DNA of 8,642 nt from Halieaceae bacterium. Its GTDB lineage: Bacteria; Pseudomonadota; Gammaproteobacteria; Pseudomonadales; Halieaceae. Of this stretch, positions 1 through 7,137 are shown in pieces. How positions within the stretch are numbered: the first letter of the stretch is position 1; every line of letters begins with the position of its first letter. The DNA is taken from contig WTHO01000134.1 of NCBI GenBank assembly GCA_011523115.1, positions 1 through 8,642 on the forward strand, read 5' to 3'. A program made the translations under genes and the position numbers. The notes under the pieces were generated by a model. It was not told the DNA's origin. It did not search any database and saw only the letters and a list, made by a program, of their open reading frames with translations.

Positions 1-1590
1 CTGGTTGGCGATATCGCCGCCAATGCCCAGCGTGTGATTGATGTTTGCCTCGCTCAGGCGGCCACTGGTGCAAGGTTGATCGTGTTTCCGGAGCTGACAC
101 TCACCGGGTATCCCCCGGAGGATTTGTTGCTTCGCGGCGACCTGTTGACAAGGACTGAGCGCGCGCTGCAGCACGTGGTGGCGTCTTGCCCTCCTGAATT
201 GATGATAGTGGTGGGTTATCCGAGGGCCAGAGGGGGTCAGCTATTCAACACGGCGGGCGTGATACGTGAGGGCAGGGTTGTGGCGGAATACGACAAACAG
301 TGCTTGCCCAACTATCAGGTGTTCGACGAGAAGCGCTACTTCAGCGCCGGTGATAGTCCCTGCGTCGTATCTTTTGAGGGTATCCAATTCGGGATCACTA
401 TTTGCGAGGACATTTGGCACCCGGAGCCTGCCGCTCTGAGCAAGGCGGCCGGCGCTCAGGTGCTACTGAACCTCAACGCGTCACCTTTTCACCGTGGCAA
501 GCAGGAAGAACGAGTGGCCCGGGTGGCGACATGTGCCCGCGATAACGAGCTGGCTGTGCTGTATGTCAATCAGGTGGGCGGCCAGGATGAACTGGTATTC
601 GATGGCGGCTCGTTTGCTGTAGGTGCTGACGGCGAGATCTGCGTGCAAGCCGAGAGCTTTGAGGAGTCTTGCGCAGAGGTTGTAGCGGATGTGGCTCGTC
701 AGGGGCTTTTGGTGCCGGGTCATATAGTCGAAGCCAAAACCGACCTTGCTGCGGTTTGGGATGCGCTGGTGCTCGGGCTTCGTGACTACGTCGATAAAAA
801 TGGCTTCCCCGGGGTCGTACTCGGCCTATCGGGCGGTATTGACTCTGCCGTCACTCTCGCCGTGGCCACCGATGCGCTGGGGCCCGATCGTGTAGAGGCC
901 GTGATGATGCCCTTTCGTTACACGGCGTCGATGAGCGTGGAGGATGCGGCGGCAGAAGCAGCGGAGTTGGGCGTTCGGTTCAGCAACATTTCCATCGAGC
1001 CCATGTATGAGGTCTTTATGGATGCGCTGGCAGGCGAGTTTGCCGATTTGCCCGCCAACATCACCGAGGAGAACCTTCAGGCGCGTTGTCGTGGTGTGGT
1101 GCTGATGTCCATATCTAACAAAAAGAATCTGTTGGTGCTGACGACTGGCAACAAAAGCGAATTAGCAGTGGGGTACTCCACATTGTACGGAGACATGGCC
1201 GGTGGATTTGATGTGCTGAAGGACTGTCCGAAAATGCTGGTATATGCCTTGGCTCGCTATCGTAATACGCTCAGTCAGTGCATCCCGGAGCGCGTCATTA
1301 CGCGTCCACCCTCGGCGGAGCTCGCGCCTGACCAAAAGGATGAGGATAGCCTCCCTCCGTATGAGGTGCTCGATGAGATCGTTGAGTTATATGTTGAGGA
1401 AGACGCGTCCAAAGAGGAGATTATCGCTGCAGGATTCTCGTCAGAGGACGTGCAGCGAGTGATCAAATTGATCGACCTCAACGAGTACAAGCGCCGACAG
1501 GCGCCGGTGGGCGTCAGGATCTCACGACGGGGTTTTGGTCGCGACCGGCGTTACCCGATCACCTGGGCATGGCGGTCAGACCAACTATGA
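1..1590 (+). CDS. nadE: NAD+ synthetase, glutamine-dependent (5'-partial)
   Basis: Cytosolic enzyme that amidates deamido-NAD to NAD+ using ATP, taking ammonia from glutamine; the last step of NAD synthesis. The reading frame is open to the first base (the first codons read LVGDIAANAQ, typical of the family just after the start), so about 10-15 N-terminal residues are missing; the GTG at 34 is internal, not the start. Domain 1 is a nitrilase-type glutaminase with its Glu-Lys-Cys triad: Glu in FPELTLTGYPPED (codon 91-93), Lys in DKQCLPNY (295-297), Cys in ITICEDIW (403-405). Domain 2 is the synthetase with the PP-loop SGGIDS at 829-846, followed by TTGNKSELAVGYSTLYGD and the C-terminal KRRQAPVGVRIS signature. 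The 529 visible residues fit the usual length of about 540. The gene is convergent with bamD, and its stop lies 2 nt from the bamD stop. Confidence 0.97.
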   Translation: MVGDIAANAQRVIDVCLAQAATGARLIVFPELTLTGYPPEDLLLRGDLLTRTERALQHVVASCPPELMIVVGYPRARGGQLFNTAGVIREGRVVAEYDKQCLPNYQVFDEKRYFSAGDSPCVVSFEGIQFGITICEDIWHPEPAALSKAAGAQVLLNLNASPFHRGKQEERVARVATCARDNELAVLYVNQVGGQDELVFDGGSFAVGADGEICVQAESFEESCAEVVADVARQGLLVPGHIVEAKTDLAAVWDALVLGLRDYVDKNGFPGVVLGLSGGIDSAVTLAVATDALGPDRVEAVMMPFRYTASMSVEDAAAEAAELGVRFSNISIEPMYEVFMDALAGEFADLPANITEENLQARCRGVVLMSISNKKNLLVLTTGNKSELAVGYSTLYGDMAGGFDVLKDCPKMLVYALARYRNTLSQCIPERVITRPPSAELAPDQKDEDSLPPYEVLDEIVELYVEEDASKEEIIAAGFSSEDVQRVIKLIDLNEYKRRQAPVGVRISRRGFGRDRRYPITWAWRSDQL

Positions 1591-1592
1591 CT

Positions 1593-2507
1593 TCAGCTCT
1601 TGGGCCGGTAGTTAAATTGGGGCGGATCTGGAGGATCAATTAGCCCAAAGCTGATTTCATTGAGCCAGGATCGTTGCAGTCCATCGACGGTATACACGCT
1701 GTCAAAAACGCATCCTGGTTTAAGATTCGGGTGATCGGGAAAATTTTCACAAAGCACGCCGATCGAGTCTTCAGCGAGATCATTGAGATCCAAAAGAAGG
1801 TAAGCCTGCGCCATGATGGCCAACCCGTCCGCCACGCTTGGGGTCTGCTGCATATGCTCAACAACATACTTGCCCCTGTTCAGTGCCGCCATGTAGGCTC
1901 CGCGCCGGAAGTAATAGTTGGCAACATGAATTTCATGGCGAGCCAGCATGTTGCGCATGTGGATCATGCGTTGACGCGCATCCGGTGCATAGGCGCTGTC
2001 CGGGTAGCGAGACAGTAGCTGAGAAAATTCTCCGAAGGCGATCTGAATGTGGCTGATATCTCGTTTTGTATCGTCTGACGGGATGAATCGCGAGAAAAAG
2101 CCGGGCTCGATGTCATAGGCTGCCAAGCCTTTCATGTAAAAGGCATAGTCGACGTTTGGATGACGCGGATGCAAACGAATAAATCGATCAGCAGATTCGG
2201 TGGCCGCTGCAAACTCGAAGGCGCCGTAGTGGGCGTAAATCAACTCGAGTTGGGCCTGTTCCGCATAACGCCCAAACGGATAGCGGCTCTCGAGCATCTG
2301 AAGACTGCGCACCGCCAGACCAAAGTTCTCGTTTTTAAGGTGGCGCTGAGCCTCCCGGTACAGCTGTTGCTCGCCTGAATCAGCAACGAGGTCGTCGTCA
2401 TCGCCGCCAAACCAGGAACATCCTGATGTACACACCACCAGCAGCCACAATAAGGCGCCCGCGAGAAACCTGTTAGAAACCAAGACCGACTGTCCACCGT
2501 GGTACAT
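1593..2507 (-). CDS. bamD: Outer membrane assembly lipoprotein BamD (ComL/YfiO)
   Basis: Essential lipoprotein of the BAM complex, which folds beta-barrel proteins into the outer membrane; it acts on the periplasmic face of that membrane beside BamA. The sequence shows a hydrophobic signal (about residues 14-26) ending in a lipobox, TSGC, with the lipidated Cys at residue 30 and Ser at +2, which predicts outer-membrane sorting. TPR-type helical repeats follow, including family stretches ESRYPFGRYAEQAQLELIYA and DRFIRLHPRHPNVDYAFYMKG. At 304 aa it is longer than E. coli BamD (245 aa). The extra length is mostly a C-terminal tail rich in Pro and Asp (ending DPPDPPQFNYRPKS). It is transcribed away from rluD, as in E. 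coli. Start: ATG at 2507 gives the longest form but has no Shine-Dalgarno; a TTG at 2483 with GGTGGA 9 nt upstream would give a more usual 21-residue signal peptide. Identity is firm; the start is uncertain. Confidence 0.95.
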   Translation of the reverse strand: MYHGGQSVLVSNRFLAGALLWLLVVCTSGCSWFGGDDDDLVADSGEQQLYREAQRHLKNENFGLAVRSLQMLESRYPFGRYAEQAQLELIYAHYGAFEFAAATESADRFIRLHPRHPNVDYAFYMKGLAAYDIEPGFFSRFIPSDDTKRDISHIQIAFGEFSQLLSRYPDSAYAPDARQRMIHMRNMLARHEIHVANYYFRRGAYMAALNRGKYVVEHMQQTPSVADGLAIMAQAYLLLDLNDLAEDSIGVLCENFPDHPNLKPGCVFDSVYTVDGLQRSWLNEISFGLIDPPDPPQFNYRPKS

Positions 2508-2509
2508 TT

Positions 2510-2537
2510 GGCTCGGTAGTGTAAACGCAAGCGAGCC
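2510..2537. repeat. Short inverted repeat in bamD-rluD divergent region
   Basis: GGCTCG (2510-2515) and CGAGCC (2532-2537) form a perfect 6-bp inverted repeat with a 16-nt spacer. It fills most of the 43-bp gap between the two divergent genes. It could be an operator half-site pair or chance; two 6-mers are weak evidence on their own. Confidence 0.3.
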
Positions 2538-2545
2538 GGAGTCAC
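2518..2545 (-). promoter_or_regulatory. Possible sigma-70 promoter for bamD
   Basis: On the minus strand a -35-like GTGACT (plus 2540-2545; 4 of 6 consensus) is followed after 16 nt by a -10-like TACACT (plus 2518-2523; 4 of 6). Transcription would begin near 2511, only about 4 nt before the ATG at 2507 but about 28 nt before the alternative TTG at 2483. Both hexamers are imperfect, so this is a candidate only. Confidence 0.3.
2538..2541 (+). promoter_or_regulatory. Ribosome binding site of rluD (supports TTG start)
   Basis: GGAG lies 9 nt before the TTG at 2551. There is no ATG or GTG near this point in the frame, and the protein from this TTG aligns in length with the start of E. coli RluD, so the site decides the start. 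Confidence 0.6.
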
Positions 2546-2550
2546 AGCCA

Positions 2551-3519
2551 TTGGACGACGAAGTTTTGGGGGATCAGGAGACACTCACTGCTCGCGTCCC
2601 GGAAGCGCTTCACGGGGTGCGCCTCGATGCCGCCGCAGCGACCTTGTTTCCCGAGTTTTCCAGAAGCCGACTCGCCGAGTGGATCAAGGCAGAGAGACTC
2701 CAGCGCAATGGTTGTGCGGCCAAGCCCCGCGACAAGGTGGCACTGGGTGACGAGGTAGTACTGATACCCGAGCACGAGGATCGCGTTGAGTGGGCGGCCG
2801 AGGCTTTACCGCTCGACATCTTATTCGAGGACGAGCACGTTATCGTCCTGAATAAACCTGCGGGGCTGGTTGTGCACCCCGCCGCAGGTCACCCGCATGG
2901 CACGCTCGTCAATCGACTGTTGGCGCACGCACCCGAGATGGCTACCTTACCCCGGGGCGGTATCGTTCATAGACTCGACAAAGACACCTCGGGCGTCATG
3001 TTGGCAGCGCGCTCGTCGCTGTCGCATCAGTCTTTGGTTCGGCAGCTGTCGGATCGATCGGTCAGTCGCCGCTATTGCGCAGTCTGTCGCGGCAGCTTTA
3101 CCGGTGGCGGCTCGATTACCGAGCCGATTGGCAGACATCCAACATCGCGCATCAAAATGGCAGTCGTACCCGACGGTAAGCCAGCGGTAACGCATTATCG
3201 AATCGCCCAGCGGTTTGGCGGCCACACTCAACTCGATGTTAGTCTCGAATCGGGCAGGACTCATCAGATACGCGTTCATTTTGCTTGGTGCAAGCGTCCA
3301 CTGGTGGGTGATCCCGTCTATGGTGGGCGGGCCACCCGGCCTGCGGGAGCGAGCCAGCGGTTGTTGGCAGCCTTGGCGGGGTTCACCCGGCAGGCATTAC
3401 ACGCGCAAGAGCTCGCGTTTATCCACCCTGAATCTGGCGAGCACTTGACGTTTTCCGCGCCCATCCCCGGGGACTTGGCTGACCTGTTGCAATGTCTTGG
3501 CGACGAGGACCCCGCTTGA
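2551..3519 (+). CDS. rluD: 23S rRNA pseudouridine synthase RluD
   Basis: Isomerises specific uridines in helix 69 of 23S rRNA (positions 1911, 1915 and 1917 in E. coli numbering) to pseudouridine during 50S assembly; cytoplasmic. An N-terminal S4-like RNA-binding domain (about residues 15-75, with RLDAAAATLFPEFSRSRL) precedes the RluA-family catalytic domain. The catalytic Asp is D143 in HRLDKDTSG (codon 2977-2979). Other family blocks are LNKPAGLVVHP, GKPAVTHYRI and SGRTHQIRVHF followed by PLVGDPVYGG. Length of 322 aa matches E. coli RluD (326). The start is a TTG preceded by GGAG. The gene is divergent from bamD across 43 bp and its last codons overlap pgeF, implying co-transcription and translational coupling with that gene. 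RluD is preferred over RluA or RluC because of the motif set and the synteny. Confidence 0.96.
   Translation: MDDEVLGDQETLTARVPEALHGVRLDAAAATLFPEFSRSRLAEWIKAERLQRNGCAAKPRDKVALGDEVVLIPEHEDRVEWAAEALPLDILFEDEHVIVLNKPAGLVVHPAAGHPHGTLVNRLLAHAPEMATLPRGGIVHRLDKDTSGVMLAARSSLSHQSLVRQLSDRSVSRRYCAVCRGSFTGGGSITEPIGRHPTSRIKMAVVPDGKPAVTHYRIAQRFGGHTQLDVSLESGRTHQIRVHFAWCKRPLVGDPVYGGRATRPAGASQRLLAALAGFTRQALHAQELAFIHPESGEHLTFSAPIPGDLADLLQCLGDEDPA
3505..3509 (+). promoter_or_regulatory. Ribosome binding site of pgeF inside rluD
   Basis: GAGGA lies 6 nt before the TTG at 3516, inside the last rluD codons. The upstream ATG at 3492 has no comparable site, so this element argues for the TTG start. Confidence 0.55.
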
Positions 3520-4259
3520 ATACTGACCCGCCACTGTTGGCGCCCGAGATCGGCATTGAGGGTGTGATGATCAGAGTCAGCACTCGTCGCGGTGGCATAA
3601 GCGCAGCGCCCTGGGATTCCCTGAATCTGGGTGATCATGTCGGTGACCAACCAGCGCATGTGGCGGAGAACCGCCGACGCTTGCAACGCGCGCTCTCCGT
3701 GCCAGCAATCAGCTGGCTCCGGCAGGTTCACGGTACCCGTGTCATCAAGGCGGTCGATGGGACCAGGCATGAGGCAGATGCGCAATGGACTGAGCAACGC
3801 GGGCGCGCTCTGGCCATTCTGACAGCGGACTGCCTCCCCGTGGTCTTGATCGCTGAGGATGCTCGATGCGTTGGCATAGCACATGCGGGGTGGCGGGGCC
3901 TTGCTGGCGGTGTCATTGAAGCACTGATTTCACAAATGCCCGTGGCGCAGGACAGCCTTGTTGCTTGGCTGGGTCCATCAATAGGTCGTCATGTCTATGA
4001 GGTGGGCCCTGAGGTAAGGGCCCGATTCGACCACCTCAACGAAAGCGAGCTAGATTCTGCATTCTTACCCTCGGACGCTCGTGAAGGGCACTGGTTGGCC
4101 GACCTGCCTGAATTGGCCAGAGGGGCGCTTTGCCGGGCCGGCGTCACGCGCATTATGGGAGAACAAAATTGCAGCTATACGCAAGTCGACCAGTATTTCT
4201 CTCATCGGCGCGACGGTTACCCGACCGGCCGCATGGCGACGCTGGTTTGGCGGACTTGA
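3516..4259 (+). CDS. pgeF: Peptidoglycan editing factor PgeF / laccase-domain protein (YfiH)
   Basis: Member of the YfiH/DUF152 'polyphenol oxidase' family. Purified members act as zinc-dependent purine nucleoside phosphorylases/deaminases, and in E. coli PgeF limits L-Ser misincorporation into the peptidoglycan stem peptide. The three metal ligands are visible: His72 in QVHG (3729-3731), Cys106 in TADCLPV (3831-3833) and His123 in AHAGWRG (3882-3884), very close to H71, C107 and H124 of the 243-aa E. coli protein. Further family blocks are STRRGG, DSLNLGDHVGD, WLGPSIG and the terminal TGRMATLVW. I place the start at TTG 3516, which shares TTGA with the rluD stop, has GAGGA 6 nt upstream and gives 247 aa with STR at residue 22 (about 20 in E. 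coli). The alternative ATG 3492 gives 255 aa. The N-terminus is uncertain by 8 residues; identity is firm. Confidence 0.92.
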   Translation: MNTDPPLLAPEIGIEGVMIRVSTRRGGISAAPWDSLNLGDHVGDQPAHVAENRRRLQRALSVPAISWLRQVHGTRVIKAVDGTRHEADAQWTEQRGRALAILTADCLPVVLIAEDARCVGIAHAGWRGLAGGVIEALISQMPVAQDSLVAWLGPSIGRHVYEVGPEVRARFDHLNESELDSAFLPSDAREGHWLADLPELARGALCRAGVTRIMGEQNCSYTQVDQYFSHRRDGYPTGRMATLVWRT

Positions 4260-4326
4260 TTTCAAATCGGGATCCACTGGCTTGCCATGAATCCGCCCGA
4301 GCCGACTAGGGATCGCAGTGTTGGCG

Positions 4327-4354
4327 CTTGAAAACGCCGTATTCGACCCCACCT
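4327..4354 (+). promoter_or_regulatory. Heat-shock (sigma-32/RpoH) promoter of clpB
   Basis: CTTGAAA at 4327-4333 matches the sigma-32 -35 consensus exactly. After 13 nt, CCCCACCT at 4347-4354 matches the -10 consensus CCCCATNT except for C at the sixth position. Transcription would start near 4361, about 40 nt before the clpB ATG. clpB is a classical RpoH target in enterics, so motif, spacing and context agree. Confidence 0.85.
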
Positions 4355-4371
4355 CTTCTAGTATGAAGCTG

Positions 4372-4386
4372 ACCCGCACAGCGGGT
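4372..4386 (+). other. GC-rich hairpin in clpB 5' leader
   Basis: ACCCGC (4372-4377), loop ACA, GCGGGT (4381-4386): a perfect 6-bp stem starting about 11 nt into the predicted transcript and ending 2 nt before the Shine-Dalgarno AAGGAG. There is no U-tract after it, so it is not a terminator. It could stabilise the mRNA 5' end or set ribosome access; the role is inferred. Confidence 0.5.
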
Positions 4387-4388
4387 GC

Positions 4389-4394
4389 AAGGAG
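4389..4394 (+). promoter_or_regulatory. Strong ribosome binding site of clpB
   Basis: AAGGAG with 6 nt to ATG 4401 (12 nt to the second ATG at 4407). The spacing and the MRxDxLT start shared with E. coli ClpB (MRLDRLT) favour 4401. Confidence 0.85.
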
Positions 4395-4400
4395 AGAGCA

Positions 4401-7016
4401 ATGCGCATGGACAAGCTGACACATTCATTACAGGCAGCCCTCGGGGATGCTCAATCATTGGCCGTTGGCCGTGACCACCCCTTCATCGAGCCACTGCACA
4501 TTTTGAAGGCGATGTTGGATCCGCCTGCCTCCCCCACTCGGGCATTACTCCGGGCAACGGGTATTCAGGTCGAGCCGCTGGCTGCTTCGCTGGAGGCTGC
4601 ATTGGCGGCCAGTCCGACTGTGTCAGGGAGCGAGGACGTGCATATCAGCCAGGAGACCCAGCGGCTTCTGAATCGCGCCGATAAGTTGTCTCAGCAGGCC
4701 GGTGACAGCTACATCTCAACGGATTCGGTTTTGCTCGCGATGATGGACAGCAAGCCAACGTCCGGATTGCTGTCAGATGCCGGCGTGACGGCTGCGTCCT
4801 TATCGAGTGCGATCGCATCTGCGCGGGGCGGTGAGGCCGTTGACTCGGCAGAGTCTGAGGAAACGCGTCAAGCCTTGGAAAAATACACCGCTGATCTGAC
4901 GGCGCTGGCGGGCGCGGGCAAGTTAGATCCTGTGATTGGTCGTGACGACGAGATTCGCCGCACCATACAAGTGTTGCAAAGAAGAACGAAAAATAATCCG
5001 GTATTGATCGGCGAACCTGGCGTTGGCAAGACCGCCATTATTGAAGGCTTGGCACAGCGGGTGGTCAATGGTGAGGTGCCTGAAGGTTTGAAGGATAAGC
5101 GGATACTATCGCTTGATCTTGGCGCTTTACTGGCGGGCGCCAAATTTCGGGGTGATTTTGAGGAACGGTTGAAGTCGGTACTCAAAGCGCTCACGAAGGA
5201 AGAGGGCCGAATCATCTTGTTCGTTGATGAACTGCATACCATGGTGGGCGCTGGCAAAGCTGAGGGGTCCATGGATGCGGGCAACATGCTGAAGCCCGCG
5301 CTTGCGCGGGGTGAGCTCCATTGCGTCGGTGCGACCACACTGAACGAATACCGGCAGCATGTTGAAAAAGACGCGGCGCTTGAGCGTCGCTTCCAAAAAG
5401 TCTTGGTAGAGGAGCCCAATGAGGAGGATACGGTGGCCATTCTGCGTGGCCTCAAAGAGCGTTACGAAGTGCACCATAGTGTGGACATCACTGACAGCGC
5501 CATCATTGCCGCAGCGCGACTCAGCCAGCGATACATCACCGACCGGCAATTACCTGACAAGGCCATCGATTTGATTGATGAGGCGGCCAGTCGCATCAGA
5601 ATGGAGATCGATTCCAAGCCGGAGTCGATGGACCGGCTTGAGAGACGGTTGATTCAGTTGAAAATTGAGCGTGAAGCGGTCAAGAAAGACGAATCGTCAG
5701 CAGCCGAGAAGGAGCTTGTTCAGCTGGATGAGCAGATACAGACGATCGAGCGGGACTATGCGGGCCTCGAGGAGATTTGGTTGGCAGAAAAGGCGGCGGT
5801 GCAGAGCGTCACGCAGATCAAAAGTGACATCGAGCAGGCGAAGCTTGATCTGGAGGTGGCGCGCCGAGCTGGCGATCTGACCGTCATGTCGGAAATCCAA
5901 CATGGCCGGTTGCCCGAGCTTGAGCAAAGGCTGCAGGCGGCCGCAGACGCAGATCAGTCAGAGCCAACGCTGCTCCGCTCTCGCGTCACCGATGAGGAAG
6001 TCGCTGAGGTGGTGTCGCGCTGGACAGGGATCCCGATAGCCAAAATGCTGGAGAGCGACCGCGAGAAGCTGTTGCAAATGGAAGAAACCCTGCATGGACG
6101 CGTTATCGGTCAGGACGAGGCGGTGACGGTGGTATCACACGCAGTACGGCGCGCGAGGGCGGGTCTTGCAGATCCGCAAAGACCCAACGGTTCCTTTTTG
6201 TTCCTCGGGCCTACAGGGGTGGGTAAAACCGAGTTATGTAAGGCGCTGGCAGACTACTTGTTCGATAGCGAGCAAGCCATGGTCCGTATCGACATGTCGG
6301 AATTTATGGAGCAGCACTCCGTCGCGAGATTGATTGGTGCGCCCCCTGGTTACGTGGGCTATGAAGAGGGCGGTTACCTCACTGAGGCCGTGCGAAGGAG
6401 GCCTTACTCCCTGTTATTGCTCGATGAGATCGAGAAGGCGCATCCAGACGTGTTCAACATCCTGCTTCAGGTCCTCGAGGATGGGCGACTGACTGACGGG
6501 CAGGGCCGCACAGTCGATTTTAGGAATACGGTTGTTGTGATGACCTCCAATTTGGGTTCCGAGCACATTCGCGAAGCGCTCTCTGAAGGCTCGAATGAGG
6601 CTGACTCCGGAGCGATGAAGGCGACTTTGCAGGCCAAGGTGATGGCAGACGTGGCCATGCACTTTCGGCCGGAATTCCTCAACCGGATCGACGAGTCAGT
6701 GATTTTTCACGCGCTGGAACAAAAGCATATTCGCGAGATTGCGGGTCTGCAGCTGGAGGCATTGAAGTCGAGGCTCGCGGAGCGATCTCTGACCTTGTCG
6801 GTTGATGCGGAGGTGATGTCACATCTCGCTGATCAAGGCTTTGACCCGGTCTACGGCGCCAGGCCGCTGAAGCGAACGATCCAGCGATTGATCGAGAATC
6901 CGCTAGCGGAGGCTTTGCTGTCTGGGAAGTTCACCGCGGGTGATGTCATACAGGCGGCGCGGGCCGGGGAGGTTATTCGCTTCACCAAGGCCTCCAGCGT
7001 CTCGCAGGTAGCGTAG
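4401..7016 (+). CDS. clpB: ATP-dependent protein disaggregase ClpB (Hsp104 family)
   Basis: Hexameric AAA+ machine that threads proteins out of aggregates together with DnaK/DnaJ/GrpE after heat shock; cytoplasmic. The order is N-terminal Clp repeat domain (about 1-145), NBD1, coiled-coil M-domain (about 405-525), NBD2. NBD1 has Walker A GEPGVGKT (204-211) and Walker B ILFVDE with catalytic Glu277. NBD2 has Walker A GPTGVGKT (603-610) and Walker B LLLLDE with Glu676. The arginine-finger region ALERRFQK and pore loop 2 GYVGY are present. Pore loop 1 reads AKFRG, Phe249 where E. coli has Tyr251. At 871 aa it is 14 longer than E. coli ClpB, from a short acidic insertion before [11 protein letters not shown] and a longer C-terminus ending SSVSQVA. 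It is driven by the heat-shock promoter at 4327-4354 and lies 141 nt after pgeF. The GTG internal start that makes short ClpB in E. coli is GTT here (codon 147). Confidence 0.99.
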   Translation: MRMDKLTHSLQAALGDAQSLAVGRDHPFIEPLHILKAMLDPPASPTRALLRATGIQVEPLAASLEAALAASPTVSGSEDVHISQETQRLLNRADKLSQQAGDSYISTDSVLLAMMDSKPTSGLLSDAGVTAASLSSAIASARGGEAVDSAESEETRQALEKYTADLTALAGAGKLDPVIGRDDEIRRTIQVLQRRTKNNPVLIGEPGVGKTAIIEGLAQRVVNGEVPEGLKDKRILSLDLGALLAGAKFRGDFEERLKSVLKALTKEEGRIILFVDELHTMVGAGKAEGSMDAGNMLKPALARGELHCVGATTLNEYRQHVEKDAALERRFQKVLVEEPNEEDTVAILRGLKERYEVHHSVDITDSAIIAAARLSQRYITDRQLPDKAIDLIDEAASRIRMEIDSKPESMDRLERRLIQLKIEREAVKKDESSAAEKELVQLDEQIQTIERDYAGLEEIWLAEKAAVQSVTQIKSDIEQAKLDLEVARRAGDLTVMSEIQHGRLPELEQRLQAAADADQSEPTLLRSRVTDEEVAEVVSRWTGIPIAKMLESDREKLLQMEETLHGRVIGQDEAVTVVSHAVRRARAGLADPQRPNGSFLFLGPTGVGKTELCKALADYLFDSEQAMVRIDMSEFMEQHSVARLIGAPPGYVGYEEGGYLTEAVRRRPYSLLLLDEIEKAHPDVFNILLQVLEDGRLTDGQGRTVDFRNTVVVMTSNLGSEHIREALSEGSNEADSGAMKATLQAKVMADVAMHFRPEFLNRIDESVIFHALEQKHIREIAGLQLEALKSRLAERSLTLSVDAEVMSHLADQGFDPVYGARPLKRTIQRLIENPLAEALLSGKFTAGDVIQAARAGEVIRFTKASSVSQVA

Positions 7017-7123
7017 CACCGAGACGCACGAACCCTGTCAACAGAAGGGCATCGACAGCGGTCGGTGATCTCCCTCTATCGGCCGCCAGCGCGCACTATT
7101 TACCCATTCCTAAGCTAAATGAT

Positions 7124-7128
7124 GGGAG
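7124..7128 (+). promoter_or_regulatory. Ribosome binding site of the first pilin gene
   Basis: GGGAG with 9 nt to ATG 7138. It supports this start, which leaves the short 8-residue basic leader expected of a type IV prepilin. No convincing promoter or terminator is seen in 7017-7123. Confidence 0.65.
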
Positions 7129-7137
7129 TGCGTCGTC

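Noticed and set aside
34..36. GTG at 34 as the true nadE start
   Set aside because: The frame stays open upstream to base 1 and those residues match the family N-terminus (LVGD...NA), so the gene begins before the window.
3318..3884. 188-codon minus-strand frame across the rluD-pgeF junction
   Set aside because: Both sense strands carry well-supported genes with catalytic motifs here; the antisense product shows no recognisable family or ribosome site.
5295..5310. CCCGCG-CTTG-CGCGGG hairpin in clpB
   Set aside because: It encodes the conserved KPALARGE segment of all ClpB proteins, so amino-acid constraint plus GC-rich codon use explains it; no T-run follows.
4868..5455. 195-codon open frame on the minus strand inside clpB
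   Set aside because: It is antisense to the highly conserved NBD1 of clpB, and its translation is Ser/Arg/Pro-rich with no domain; such frames arise in GC-rich genes.
7017..7137. Terminator or promoter between clpB and the pilin genes
   Set aside because: I found no stem with a T-tract and no -35/-10 pair with acceptable spacing, nor a sigma-54 GG/GC motif of the pilA type. The region stays unassigned.
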